Positions 1-9,137 of a stretch of DNA of 64,000 nucleotides are shown here, piece by piece; the stretch's first letter is position 1, and the number at the start of each line of letters is the position of its first letter. Source of the stretch: an uncultured Granulosicoccaceae bacterium. Lineage in GTDB: Bacteria; Pseudomonadota; Gammaproteobacteria; Granulosicoccales; Granulosicoccaceae. Under the pieces are notes generated by a model. It saw only the letters and a program-made list of their open reading frames with translations, was not told where the DNA came from and ran no database searches. The stretch covers positions 1 through 64,000 of the forward strand of contig CAKZVB010000073.1 in the NCBI GenBank assembly GCA_937922015.1. Direction: 5' to 3'. The translations under genes were made by a program, and so were the position numbers.

Positions 1-1160
1 TCATTGACCAGAATCCAGTTGGTCTGGAATGGATTGTCCAAGCGTTTATACTTTGTATAGGACTTCAGAGAGCTGGCAATGTCCTTGATGCCAGTCTGGG
101 TTGAGAACGAAATATGGCGTGACGAGCGCGCGGCGTTGCGGCTGGTCTGCTGACACCAGATTTGATGCAATTTGCTCAGCTGTAGCCTGCCTAATCCGGT
201 TTGATCCGGTTCGTGGTTGTAGCTGGCCAATAACGCATCGTGGATCGGCTGCAGTGTGAAGTAGCGGATTTTGTTGGTGGTTGAATAACGACAAAAAGTA
301 TCCAGAGCCGGTGAGCTTGCCGAATTCAAAGCAACGCTGAAAAGGTTGGATGAGTATTCCGGTTTCGCATCCGACAGCACAATGGCATCGGCGTTTTTAC
401 ACAAGGAAGTGAATAACGCATCCATTTGCAGAGCTTGCAGATGCTCGCAGTTGCTTACCGAAAAAGCGGCCAGCGCACTGTAGAGTTGGTGAATAGTGTC
501 TGGGTGATTTTGTTTGGTATTGCCGTCTATAGTTACTATTTCGTCGACAGCGTTATCGTTCTCAGCCAACAGCATCAGTGTGTTGATGTCACGCCACGAT
601 TTTTCCGGCCAACTGCAATAGGACTGCGAATGCCGTAAACCGCACTCGCCAATCACTTTCATAGCGTTGTATATAGTATAGATCCGGGATTTTCGATTTA
701 GCTTGCCACGGCCCAGCAACGCGTCAGCCAAAGCGATCTTATAGCCGTAGGATAACTCACCCAGTAAAGTAGATGACTGTTCAAAAGCCTGTTGATCCGT
801 CGCACTATACGGCAGGTCCATACCGATGTACTGGCCGTTTAGCTGTTGTAGCGTTCGCTGCAGTCTGTCTCGGAACAGGTCGGTTATCCGCAGCCGCTCG
901 GCGGGTGTGTTTTGCAGGCGGTTGCTGTGTTGCAAGGCGCGCAGAAGATTAGTGGGCATGGATGCGGTCAATGGCGCGTCAGTATCTGCCGTATCCGAAT
1001 TTTCCTGTGCATCCAGCCAGTTGCACACCGCCTTGTAACTGGTGGGAAAACTATCGGTGGTCGGCTTTTGCTGAGAAGGTATAATCAACGCTACTTCGGC
1101 CAGTGCGCGCTGTTTTCGGCGTCCGCCTAATCTGTTGATGGTGTCTTGAACTTTGCCCAT
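1..1160 (-). CDS. Uncharacterised protein, C-terminus beyond the left edge
   Basis: Reading the minus strand from the ATG at 1160 gives 386 codons with no stop down to base 1, so this is a real gene whose end lies outside the window. The ORF track misses it and lists only out-of-frame shadows (46-294, 426-638, 826-1038). The protein starts MGKVQDTINRLGGRRKQ and is rich in Leu, Gln, Ser and Thr, with mostly helical-looking segments such as LLGELSYGYKIALADALLG near residue 145. No signal peptide or membrane segment is visible. I do not recognise the family. It is divergent from hslV across a gap of about 190 bases. Confidence 0.8.
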   Translation of the reverse strand, partial: MGKVQDTINRLGGRRKQRALAEVALIIPSQQKPTTDSFPTSYKAVCNWLDAQENSDTADTDAPLTASMPTNLLRALQHSNRLQNTPAERLRITDLFRDRLQRTLQQLNGQYIGMDLPYSATDQQAFEQSSTLLGELSYGYKIALADALLGRGKLNRKSRIYTIYNAMKVIGECGLRHSQSYCSWPEKSWRDINTLMLLAENDNAVDEIVTIDGNTKQNHPDTIHQLYSALAAFSVSNCEHLQALQMDALFTSLCKNADAIVLSDAKPEYSSNLFSVALNSASSPALDTFCRYSTTNKIRYFTLQPIHDALLASYNHEPDQTGLGRLQLSKLHQIWCQQTSRNAARSSRHISFSTQTGIKDIASSLKSYTKYKRLDNPFQTNWILVN

Positions 1161-1348
1161 GAGTCCCACATTTTTAATGTTTGCCGAGCAGGCGTGGGTC
1201 TGCAATCAGCATATCTGGCTTTAAAATCTGTTTGTTTGCGGGAAAATCCCCGACCTTAAGAACAAACTCTGATCATGCGCGTTAGAAAAGCACATTTACA
1301 CCCCTGAGTGTAGTGCAATATGGCGTCAGATACATTTGGAGATTTTTA

Positions 1349-1891
1349 GTGCAACAATATCGTGGTACCACGATTGTTTCGGTTCGCCGGGGCGCAGAGG
1401 TCGTTATCGGCGGTGATGGTCAGGTTACGCTTGGCAACGCGATTATGAAAGGTAATGCCAGAAAAGTCCGCAGACTCTACAAAGATCGCGTTTTGGCCGG
1501 TTTTGCGGGCGGCACGGCTGATGCGTTTACGCTGTTCGAACGTTTTGAGGGCAAACTTGATGAATATGCCGGCAACCTGACTCGCGCCGCCGTTGAGATG
1601 GCCAAAGACTGGCGTACCGATCGCATGCTGCGTCGTCTCGAGGCATTGCTGGCGGTTGCCGACAGCAAGAGCTCGTTGGTGATATCAGGAAACGGTGATG
1701 TCATTGAACCCGAGCATGGATTGATCGCTATAGGTTCCGGCGGGGATTTTGCGAAAGCTTCTGCACGTGCATTGTTGGAGCATACTGACCTTAGCGCCAC
1801 TGAAATTGTGACGAACAGTTTGAACATAGCCGCTGATATTTGTATTTATACAAACGGCAATTTGACGGTTGAAACTTTGTCGAACGAATAA
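1349..1891 (+). CDS. hslV: ATP-dependent protease peptidase subunit HslV
   Basis: HslV (ClpQ) is the threonine peptidase that forms the core of the cytoplasmic HslUV protease. The GTG start at 1349 was chosen over the track's 1313 because it has a TGGAG element just upstream and gives a short propeptide (MQQYRG) before the catalytic N-terminal Thr of TTIVSVRRG (Thr7). The family signatures [33 protein letters not shown] and IAIGSGG follow. The 180-residue length is normal. The hslU gene follows after 77 bases, so the pair is likely co-transcribed. I looked for a sigma-32 promoter upstream and could not identify one. Confidence 0.97.
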   Translation: MQQYRGTTIVSVRRGAEVVIGGDGQVTLGNAIMKGNARKVRRLYKDRVLAGFAGGTADAFTLFERFEGKLDEYAGNLTRAAVEMAKDWRTDRMLRRLEALLAVADSKSSLVISGNGDVIEPEHGLIAIGSGGDFAKASARALLEHTDLSATEIVTNSLNIAADICIYTNGNLTVETLSNE

Positions 1892-1968
1892 ACCGGTCCG
1901 ACCCTCCAGCAAAAGCCCGGCAGCGGGGCCACCTAACAGTTAACTATATTATCTACCAGGTTTAAACC

Positions 1969-3306
1969 ATGTCTACCATGACACCACGCGAAATAGTGCA
2001 GGAACTCGATAAGCATATCATCGGGCAGAATGATGCCAAGCGTGCTGTTGCCATTGCGTTGCGAAATCGCTGGCGACGGCAGCAGGTTGACGCCAGCTTG
2101 CGTAACGAAATTACCCCAAAGAACATCCTGATGATCGGGCCGACCGGTGTTGGTAAGACTGAAATATCACGGCGTCTTGCCAGGCTGGCTAACGCGCCGT
2201 TTATTAAAATAGAAGCAACCAAATTTACTGAAGTCGGTTATGTCGGTCGTGACGTTGAATCTATTGTTCGCGATCTTGTTGATGCATCGATAAAGCAGAC
2301 TCGCGAAACAGAGATGGAAAAAGTTCGACACCGTGCAGAAGACGCCGCTGAAGAGAAAGTGCTGGACATCTTTCTTCGTCCGGCTCGAGGGCCCGACGAC
2401 AACGATGCTGGCAATGACGATTCTTCCACCAGGCAGAAGTTTCGAAAAATGCTGCGTGAAGGAAAGCTTGACGACAAAGAGATAGATATTGAAATCAGTG
2501 CCGGCGGTGTGGGTGTGGAGATTATGGCGCCCCCCGGCATGGAAGACATGACTCAGCAATTGCAGGGAATGTTTCAAAACCTTGGTCGCGACAAGAAAAA
2601 AAACCGCAAAGTAAAAGTCAAAGAAGCGATGCAGTTATTGACCGATGAAGAAGCAGCCAACCTTGTAAACGAAGACGAACTAAAACAAATTTCCGTCGAC
2701 AACGTTGAACAAAACGGTATTGTCTTTCTGGATGAAATTGATAAGGTCACCCGCCGCAGTGACACCGGCGGTGGTGGCGGTGCTGATGTTTCCCGTGAAG
2801 GGGTGCAGCGTGATCTGTTGCCGTTGGTAGAGGGTTGTACCGTCAGTACCAAGTACGGCATGGTAAAAACCGATCATATCCTGTTTATTGCCTCCGGTGC
2901 GTTTCATATGACAAAGCCTTCGGATCTTATACCGGAATTGCAGGGCCGTCTGCCTATCAGGGTAGAACTCAAGGCGTTATCGGTAGGTGATTTTGAACGT
3001 ATACTGACCGAGCCTGATGCTTCCCTCACGCAACAGTATATTGCGTTGCTGGGCACAGAAGATGTCAGGCTCAGTTTCACTGGTGACGGCATCAAGCGTA
3101 TCGCCGAAATAGCCTGGCAGGTTAACGAGACCACAGAGAATATTGGTGCTCGCAGGCTGCATACGGTATTGGAACGCTTGCTCGATGAGGCCTCTTATGA
3201 AGCTGCTGATGCCGCCGGCAGTGTTATAACCGTCGATGCCGCCTATGTGGACAAATATCTGTCTGAACTGGCGCAAGATGAAGATCTAAGTCGCTACATC
3301 CTGTAA
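1969..3306 (+). CDS. hslU: ATP-dependent protease ATPase subunit HslU
   Basis: HslU (ClpY) is the AAA+ unfoldase that caps HslV and feeds it substrates. The 445-residue protein has the Walker A motif GPTGVGKT at residues 57-64, the pore loop GYVG at 90-93 and Walker B (VFLDEIDK) near residue 255. A variable charged intermediate domain rich in Asp, Glu and Lys lies between them. Sensor and arginine-finger regions follow in [16 protein letters not shown], and the C-terminus ends SRYIL, the tail type that docks into HslV. It sits directly downstream of hslV, and the DUF971 gene starts 10 bases after its stop. Confidence 0.98.
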   Translation: MSTMTPREIVQELDKHIIGQNDAKRAVAIALRNRWRRQQVDASLRNEITPKNILMIGPTGVGKTEISRRLARLANAPFIKIEATKFTEVGYVGRDVESIVRDLVDASIKQTRETEMEKVRHRAEDAAEEKVLDIFLRPARGPDDNDAGNDDSSTRQKFRKMLREGKLDDKEIDIEISAGGVGVEIMAPPGMEDMTQQLQGMFQNLGRDKKKNRKVKVKEAMQLLTDEEAANLVNEDELKQISVDNVEQNGIVFLDEIDKVTRRSDTGGGGGADVSREGVQRDLLPLVEGCTVSTKYGMVKTDHILFIASGAFHMTKPSDLIPELQGRLPIRVELKALSVGDFERILTEPDASLTQQYIALLGTEDVRLSFTGDGIKRIAEIAWQVNETTENIGARRLHTVLERLLDEASYEAADAAGSVITVDAAYVDKYLSELAQDEDLSRYIL

Positions 3307-3316
3307 GCTGGAGTCT

Positions 3317-3691
3317 ATGGCTAAACCAACAGAAATTAAGCTGCATCAACGAAGCAGAGTGCTCGAACTTCACTTCGACGATGGCTTTGAATGTAACCTC
3401 ACGTGCGAATATCTGCGCGTCCATTCACCGTCCGCCGAAGTGCAGGGGCACGGCCCTGGTCAGGAGGTTTTGCAACTGGGGAAAGAAGATGTCGGCATTG
3501 AGACAATCACCCCGTCCGGCAATTACGCGATAAAAATAGCCTTTGACGATGGTCACGACAGCGGTATTTTTACCTGGACCTACCTGCACGGTCTGGGCGT
3601 TAACTATGAACACAACTGGCAGGTCTACCTCGATAAACTGGCGGCCAGTGGCCATCAGCGCAAAGAAAAGAAAAGCAACCCAACCCAGTAA
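3317..3691 (+). CDS. DUF971 / GBBH-like N-terminal domain protein
   Basis: This small protein of 124 residues matches the DUF971 family, which is also the N-terminal domain of gamma-butyrobetaine hydroxylase. Visible signatures are LHFDDGFECNLTCEYLRVHSPSAEVQGHG and AIKIAFDDGHDSGIFTWTYLHGLG. In other gammaproteobacteria the stand-alone version commonly lies after hslU, as here (10-base gap), and a role linked to iron-sulfur or metal handling has been suggested for the family; nothing in this sequence decides that. The Lys-rich tail (QRKEKKSNPTQ) is probably disordered. The ubiE gene follows after 45 bases. Confidence 0.9.
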   Translation: MAKPTEIKLHQRSRVLELHFDDGFECNLTCEYLRVHSPSAEVQGHGPGQEVLQLGKEDVGIETITPSGNYAIKIAFDDGHDSGIFTWTYLHGLGVNYEHNWQVYLDKLAASGHQRKEKKSNPTQ

Positions 3692-3736
3692 CTGGCAATT
3701 TCGACATTCGAATTCTCCTTAGCAGCGAGTTATCAA

Positions 3737-4480
3737 GTGAATGACAAAACCCACTTTGGCTATCAAACGGTAGAAAAAGAGAAAAAAAGAGAACTCGTCG
3801 GCGCTGTATTTGATTCAGTCGCTGAGCGCTACGATGTCATGAATGATCTCATGTCCATGGGCATCCATCGTTTGTGGAAACGTTACACCATCAACCAGAC
3901 CGGTGTTCGTTACGGCCAGAAAGTGCTTGATCTGGCGGGTGGTACCGGTGATCTGGCCGCCAAACTCAGCCAGCGTGTGGGTGATGAGGGTACGGTAGTT
4001 CTGGCAGACATCAATGGCTCCATGGTGTCTGTTGGTCGCGATCGCCTTACCGATGAAGGGCTTGTACAAAATGTTCGCTACACACTGGCCGATGCCGAGC
4101 AATTGCCCTTTGTGGAAAACAGTTTTGACTGCATTACCATGGCCTTTGGTTTGCGCAACGTCACAGACAAACAACGGGCACTTGAATCCATGTTTGCCTC
4201 TATCAGGCCCGGTGGCAGGTTGCTGGTGCTGGAGTTTTCAAAACCTATATTGCCGATGCTAAGCAAAGTCTACGACGCCTATTCCTTTTCGGCGCTGCCG
4301 GCACTGGGTCAGTTGATTGCCGGCGACGCAGACAGCTATCGATATCTGGCAGAGTCGATAAGGCAGCACCCTGATCAGGAAACACTAATGGGCATGATGC
4401 AACAGGCGGGCTTTGAACGCTGTGACTACCACAACATGACTGGTGGTATTGTCGCGTTGCACAAAGGCTTTAAGTTCTAA
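3737..4480 (+). CDS. ubiE: Ubiquinone/menaquinone C-methyltransferase UbiE
   Basis: UbiE is the SAM-dependent C-methyltransferase of ubiquinone (and, where present, menaquinone) synthesis. The 247-residue protein begins with GTG and contains the family N-terminus [38 protein letters not shown], the SAM-binding motif [12 protein letters not shown] and the later motif [11 protein letters not shown]. The C-terminus [12 protein letters not shown] is typical. It precedes ubiJ and ubiB in the classical order, with a hairpin plus T-run (4503-4530) in the 131-base gap before ubiJ. Confidence 0.97.
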   Translation: MNDKTHFGYQTVEKEKKRELVGAVFDSVAERYDVMNDLMSMGIHRLWKRYTINQTGVRYGQKVLDLAGGTGDLAAKLSQRVGDEGTVVLADINGSMVSVGRDRLTDEGLVQNVRYTLADAEQLPFVENSFDCITMAFGLRNVTDKQRALESMFASIRPGGRLLVLEFSKPILPMLSKVYDAYSFSALPALGQLIAGDADSYRYLAESIRQHPDQETLMGMMQQAGFERCDYHNMTGGIVALHKGFKF

Positions 4481-4502
4481 CCTGCATTTATTCATGAGGC
4501 GT

Positions 4503-4530
4503 CCGGTGAAATTCACGCCGGTGTTTTTAT
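4503..4530 (+). terminator. Possible intrinsic terminator or attenuator after ubiE
   Basis: The arms CCGGTGAA and TTCACGCCGG can pair with a two-base bulge, followed by TGTTTTTATTT. This looks like a weak intrinsic terminator between ubiE and ubiJ. The bulge lowers confidence. If active it would uncouple ubiE from ubiJB. Confidence 0.4.
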
Positions 4531-4611
4531 TTATAGTGTTTGCAGTGAATTAATGGTTAATCCTGAAATGACAGACTGTTATTGACTCCGGACGCCGAAG
4601 CCTGATGAATA

Positions 4612-5322
4612 ATGCAGGCTGGTCTACTGCAACAACTAACAGCACGGATATATCAATTGAATTTACCTCCACCACTGGCAGTCGTACTGCAAAGCGGCTT
4701 CAACAATTATCTGGCACTGGACTCAGAGACACAACCACGTATAGAAAAACTACAGGGTAAGCTTATTCGTTTGCAAATGAGCGGAATAAATTTAGCGGCC
4801 TGGTTTCTGTTCCACAAGGATCACGTGGAAATACTTGAACAGTTCGACGCAGAACCAGATGCCACGATAAGCGGTGGTCCTTTTTCCATGCTTGCATTGT
4901 CGACGGGTAAAAGCAGTATCTTTGACGGTGAAGTGTCGATTAGCGGCGATGTGGAACTAGCCCAGCAGTTCAGCAGAATACTTGAGCAGATCGATATTGA
5001 CTGGGCCGAACACCTGTCACGCGTGACCGGTGATTCTGTGGCGCACCATGCAGGAAGAACAGCTCAGGGCCTGCAGAGCTGGGTGTCAAGAACCCACAGA
5101 TCGATGCGAGAAAACACCGGCGATTATCTTCGTGATGAGACCAATCATGTCCCCCATGACTGGGAGTTAGAAGATTTCTGCAATCAGGTTGATGATCTTC
5201 GTGACCGTGTGGATCAACTCGAAATCAGAGTCAAAGCGCAGCTATCGGCATCACCGCTTTCAACAGCAAAAACAACAGAAGATCCGGTTCAGCCTGACTC
5301 CTCTGATACGCACGGCAATTAG
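4612..5322 (+). CDS. ubiJ: Ubiquinone biosynthesis accessory factor UbiJ (SCP2 domain)
   Basis: This is a 236-residue protein with an SCP2-type lipid-binding domain over roughly residues 20-130 (for example ATISGGPFSMLALSTGKSSIFDGEVSISGDVELAQQF) and a C-terminal coiled coil (EDFCNQVDDLRDRVDQLEIRVKAQL). UbiJ, with UbiK, organises the soluble Ubi complex that carries hydrophobic ubiquinone precursors. The position between ubiE and ubiB is the family's usual place and supports the call. Only 2 bases separate its stop from the ubiB ATG, which implies translational coupling. Confidence 0.92.
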   Translation: MQAGLLQQLTARIYQLNLPPPLAVVLQSGFNNYLALDSETQPRIEKLQGKLIRLQMSGINLAAWFLFHKDHVEILEQFDAEPDATISGGPFSMLALSTGKSSIFDGEVSISGDVELAQQFSRILEQIDIDWAEHLSRVTGDSVAHHAGRTAQGLQSWVSRTHRSMRENTGDYLRDETNHVPHDWELEDFCNQVDDLRDRVDQLEIRVKAQLSASPLSTAKTTEDPVQPDSSDTHGN

Positions 5323-5324
5323 GA

Positions 5325-6980
5325 ATGGCGTTGCGTTTCATCACACGTGTTAAACGGTTGTATGCCATTCAGCGGGTGTTTTTTAAATACGGCATTGATG
5401 AACTGGCGGTTGATTTCAGCTCGTCAGGGGTGTTGCGAACCCTGTGCATGGTATCCCCGGATCGCTGGCGTCATGCCGAAACAAGGCGACTGCCACGAGC
5501 GGTACGTATGCGCCGTGCTCTGGAAGAGCTCGGGCCGGTATTCGTCAAGTTCGGGCAAATGCTGTCAACCCGCCGTGATCTGCTGGCAGACGATATCGCC
5601 GCCGAGCTTGCCCTGCTGCAGGATAACGTTCCGCCGTTTTCATCGGCTGCTGCCATAGAAATCATTGAACAATCATTGGGTGATAAGGTTGCAAACCTGT
5701 TTGCACGGTTTGAAGTCGAACCATTGGCGGCCGCATCCATTGCGCAGGTCCACACCGCACAACTGCACAGTGAAGAAGAAGTAGTTGTTAAAGTGCTACG
5801 CCCGGGTATTGAGCAAACCATCGAGCGTGACATCTCTCTAATGCATTTGATAGCCACCATGGCAACCTGGTTCTGGTCGGACGGTAAACGAATGCGACCA
5901 AAAGAGGTGGTCACAGAATACGAAAAAACAATTTACGATGAGCTTGATATGCAGCGTGAGGCTGCAAATGCGCAACTGATGCGAACAAACTTCGAAGATT
6001 CAAATGAATTATACATACCCGAAGTCTATTGGGATTATACGAGAGACAAGGTATTGGTTCTCGAACGGATCAGTGGTGTGCCTATTTCAGAAATCGATGA
6101 GCTACACCGGATTGGTGTAAATATCGAAAAACTGGCTGAACGCTGTGTAAATATCTTTTTTACCCAGGTCTTTCGTGATAACTTTTTTCATGCTGATATG
6201 CACCCTGGAAATATATTTGTCTCGCGTGAAGCGCCTCATGATCCACATTGTATTGCGGTCGACTTTGGCATTGTCGGCACCCTTACTGATCAGGATCGCT
6301 ATTACCTGTCGCAAAATCTGCTGGCTTTTTTTGATCGAGACTACCGTCGTGTTGCAAGCCTGCATGTGGATTGCGGCTGGGTACCACCTGACACCCGTGT
6401 AGAAGAATTTGAATCCTCCATACGCACGGTTTGCGAACCGATTTTTGAAAAACCACTGGAAGAGATATCATTTGGCCAGGTGCTGCTGCGATTGTTTCAA
6501 ACCGCGCGTCGCTTTGATATGGAAGTGCAGCCACAGTTGGTGTTATTGCAAAAAACACTTTTGAATATAGAGGGTCTGGGCAGGCAGTTGTATCCGCAGC
6601 TCGATCTTTGGGCAACGGCAAGACCAATTCTTAAAAAGTGGATGCTTGAGCAGGCTGGCCCGCAGGCTGTTTTGCGCGACATACAGAAAAACATACCAGA
6701 ATGGGGAAGGATGTTGCCACACATGCCCGGGCTGGTGCATCAGTTTCTGCAATCAGGTGCACAGTCAGCTCCAATGCCGATGATGACCGCTCGTCGTGAT
6801 GCTACGGCCAACAATACCAACAGACCTGTGATCTATAGTATGTGTGCCGCGACGCTCTTTATTTCGGCGGTGCTGATTGCGCTGATTTATGAAGGGGGCT
6901 TTAGGGTGTTCGGCCTGCCGGTTTGGAGCGTGGTGTTTGTTGTGTCAGCAGGGTGGTTACTTCGAAAGTCACTGCGTTAG
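5325..6980 (+). CDS. ubiB: Ubiquinone biosynthesis ATPase UbiB
   Basis: UbiB is an ABC1/ADCK-family atypical kinase-like ATPase needed for ubiquinone synthesis. The 551-residue protein shows the family's KxGQ signature in FVKFGQMLSTRRDLL, the alanine-rich nucleotide loop AAASIAQVHTAQL, the lysine of VVVKVLRPG, FFHADMHPGNIFV (catalytic-loop equivalent) and AVDFGIVGTL (metal-binding DFG equivalent). Two hydrophobic segments at the very C-terminus (about residues 505-525 and 527-545) anchor it in the inner membrane, as in Escherichia coli UbiB. It is the last gene of the ubi cluster. Confidence 0.97.
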   Translation: MALRFITRVKRLYAIQRVFFKYGIDELAVDFSSSGVLRTLCMVSPDRWRHAETRRLPRAVRMRRALEELGPVFVKFGQMLSTRRDLLADDIAAELALLQDNVPPFSSAAAIEIIEQSLGDKVANLFARFEVEPLAAASIAQVHTAQLHSEEEVVVKVLRPGIEQTIERDISLMHLIATMATWFWSDGKRMRPKEVVTEYEKTIYDELDMQREAANAQLMRTNFEDSNELYIPEVYWDYTRDKVLVLERISGVPISEIDELHRIGVNIEKLAERCVNIFFTQVFRDNFFHADMHPGNIFVSREAPHDPHCIAVDFGIVGTLTDQDRYYLSQNLLAFFDRDYRRVASLHVDCGWVPPDTRVEEFESSIRTVCEPIFEKPLEEISFGQVLLRLFQTARRFDMEVQPQLVLLQKTLLNIEGLGRQLYPQLDLWATARPILKKWMLEQAGPQAVLRDIQKNIPEWGRMLPHMPGLVHQFLQSGAQSAPMPMMTARRDATANNTNRPVIYSMCAATLFISAVLIALIYEGGFRVFGLPVWSVVFVVSAGWLLRKSLR

Positions 6981-7056
6981 CCGGTGTTGATCAACCACGC
7001 CACAATCGACCACCAGCGACCTTTTTTGTATTACCTCGGAGCTGCGTGCAAGTGTA

Positions 7057-7743
7057 TTAACGATCGGTGTGTTTTTCCTGATGTTTCTTTTGCGTTATCT
7101 GTTGCAACACGCTGGCGAGCTCTGAAGGATCGCTGAAATGAACATGCAGTGGTTCATCGCGATACTCCAGTTCCTGGTCAAGTTCCAGTCGAAATCGATA
7201 TAACTGACAATTCAGTTGATACAAACCGGCTTCAAATCTTGCTGTCTCCCTGGCTGCGTAGGGGTTTGCTGTTTTTGGAGCACGCGCAGCAGCTGCCTGT
7301 CTGGCTGGAGATTCAGTGGGTTGCGATTGGCTTTGCTCTGGAATTGCAGGTTTGTCCTTTGCGGTGAACCTTTCGGCACTGTTGATCACCTTACTTTTGG
7401 CCAGAGTGGAGTCGTCAATTTTCTTTGTCAGTAGTGGAATATTATCTTCAGCTGCCTTTGCCTTGCTGTCGTTAGCAGCATTGAGCAAGCGTATGTCACA
7501 GACCATCAGGCTCCTGAATTTGCTCATCAGGTTGCTCAGGTCACTGATCCGCTGGTCAAAGTCCATACGGATTTCATGTTGAAGATTGTTCAGATCCTGG
7601 GTCAGTCGTCGCGAATTCTCGTTTCCAGTGTTGTTATTGGAATCTGGCTGGGAGCCATCAAGTGACGGTTTTGGCATCTGTGAACTCGATAGTGTAATTT
7701 TATAACGCTGAATATGCGTCCTGCTGAGGAGGCTATCGGCCAC
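7057..7743 (-). CDS. Hypothetical Ser/Asn/Gln-rich coiled-coil protein
   Basis: I do not recognise this protein of up to 228 residues. It has a low-complexity N-terminus rich in Ser and Asn, a likely coiled coil at about residues 45-85 (LNNLQHEIRMDFDQRISDLSNLMSKFRSLM), a Lys/Ala/Pro-rich middle, and a more conserved-looking end (RFEAGLYQLNCQLYRFRLELDQELE). There is no signal peptide or membrane segment. The GTG start at 7743 lacks a good ribosome-binding site, and the ATG at 7677 is an alternative. It is convergent with ubiB and divergent from dpaL. Confidence 0.6.
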   Translation of the reverse strand: MADSLLSRTHIQRYKITLSSSQMPKPSLDGSQPDSNNNTGNENSRRLTQDLNNLQHEIRMDFDQRISDLSNLMSKFRSLMVCDIRLLNAANDSKAKAAEDNIPLLTKKIDDSTLAKSKVINSAERFTAKDKPAIPEQSQSQPTESPARQAAAARAPKTANPYAARETARFEAGLYQLNCQLYRFRLELDQELEYRDEPLHVHFSDPSELASVLQQITQKKHQEKHTDR

Positions 7744-7913
7744 ATCATATGACGATTGAATGAGAATTCTGATCGATGAAGGTCGTCACCAAAACGAAAA
7801 TTACCGTTTAAGATTGAGGAAACGCTGTTTTAACATCTACTTTGTGACGCTAATGAATGCTGGCGCTTACATGAGATGTGACAGAATGAGTTTTTTCATT
7901 GCCAGGGTTTCTG

Positions 7914-9119
7914 ATGAACATCAAAGAAAGAATGCCGCAGGGGGTAACCCTTTCCAAAACGGCAAAGCACCAAACCAGTGCAGTCGCCTATGCCGCTAAT
8001 GAAGTACTGTCACAACAAGACGCTGACTCGGCGATGGAAGAAATATGCAGCTGGTCAGGTTACGAAGCCACGCCACTTATCGGTCTTGATAAGCTGGCCG
8101 CCAGTCTTGACTGTGGCCACATTGTGTACAAGGACGAGTCACAACGTTTTGGCCTGGGCAGTTTTAAGGCGCTGGGCGGTGCCTATGCCGTGCTGTGTCT
8201 GATTGCTCGTGAGTATGAGGCAAAAGAGGCTGCGCAAATAAGCCTTGCTGATATTCGCAATGGCTTTCATAAAGCATTTGCTGCTTCAATGGTGATTACC
8301 ACAGCGACTGATGGCAACCATGGCCGTTCAGTGGCATGGGGGGCGCAAAACGCTGGTTGCGCTTGTCGTATTTATATTCATCGTGAAGTGAGTGAAGGCC
8401 GCAAACAGGCCATGGAAGCCTACGGTGCTGAAGTAGTAAGAATCGATGGTGACTATGATGATTCTGTTCGCCTTTGTGCCAAAGAGTCTGCAGAAAACGG
8501 CTGGTTTGTGGTATCTGATACCTCTTATGGTGATTACATGAGTGTACCGCGCGATGTTATGGCGGGCTACACAGTGATCGCAACGGAAGTGCTGCAGCAA
8601 ATTAAACACCCACTGACGCATGTTTTTGTGCAGGCCGGTGTGGGCGGTTTGGCCGCCGCGGTCTGTGCAAGGCTGTGGATGAAAACCGGCGTTGATCGTC
8701 CCAGAATCGTGATTGTTGAATCAGAGCACGCAGACTGCTGGTTGCGCAGCGTGCAGGCCGGGCAGCCGGAACCCGTATCGATCACTCACGAAACTGTGAT
8801 GGCTGGCTTGTCTTGCGGCGAAGTCTCACTGTTGGCCTGGAATGTTTTGTCGAAATGTGCAGACCATGTAATTACTATCCCCGATGATCAAATAGCGCCT
8901 GCGATGCGGCTTTTTGCGGATGGTGAAATGGCTCAAACTAAAATCGAGGCCGGTGAATGTGCGGTGCCGGGCGCGCTGGCGTTAATGGGCGTATGCGATG
9001 ATGCAACTTTAAAAGATGAATTGGGTATCAATGCGGACAGCCATATATTACTCCTTGGATGCGAAGGCGCGACAGACCCGCAGGTGTACCGTCAATTGCT
9101 GGCCAGTACAGATGACTGA
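7914..9119 (+). CDS. dpaL: Diaminopropionate ammonia-lyase (DpaL/YgeX family)
   Basis: This fold-type II PLP enzyme matches diaminopropionate ammonia-lyase, which converts 2,3-diaminopropionate to pyruvate and two ammonia. The sequence has YKDESQRFGLGSFKALGGAYA, where the Lys of SFKALGG would hold PLP, then TATDGNHGRSVAWGAQ, the phosphate-binding loop QAGVGGLAAAV and the C-terminal LLLGCEGATD. I chose ATG 7914 because AGGG lies six bases upstream; the track starts at a TTG 15 bases earlier. The M24 peptidase gene begins 18 bases after its stop, so the two are probably one operon. A related threonine-deaminase-like activity cannot be excluded. Confidence 0.88.
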   Translation: MNIKERMPQGVTLSKTAKHQTSAVAYAANEVLSQQDADSAMEEICSWSGYEATPLIGLDKLAASLDCGHIVYKDESQRFGLGSFKALGGAYAVLCLIAREYEAKEAAQISLADIRNGFHKAFAASMVITTATDGNHGRSVAWGAQNAGCACRIYIHREVSEGRKQAMEAYGAEVVRIDGDYDDSVRLCAKESAENGWFVVSDTSYGDYMSVPRDVMAGYTVIATEVLQQIKHPLTHVFVQAGVGGLAAAVCARLWMKTGVDRPRIVIVESEHADCWLRSVQAGQPEPVSITHETVMAGLSCGEVSLLAWNVLSKCADHVITIPDDQIAPAMRLFADGEMAQTKIEAGECAVPGALALMGVCDDATLKDELGINADSHILLLGCEGATDPQVYRQLLASTDD

Positions 9120-9137
9120 CAGGAAGCGCATCTAGAT

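Noticed and set aside
1161-1348. Heat-shock (sigma-32) promoter for hslVU
   Set aside because: No convincing CTTGAA / CCCCAT pair at proper spacing could be found by eye.
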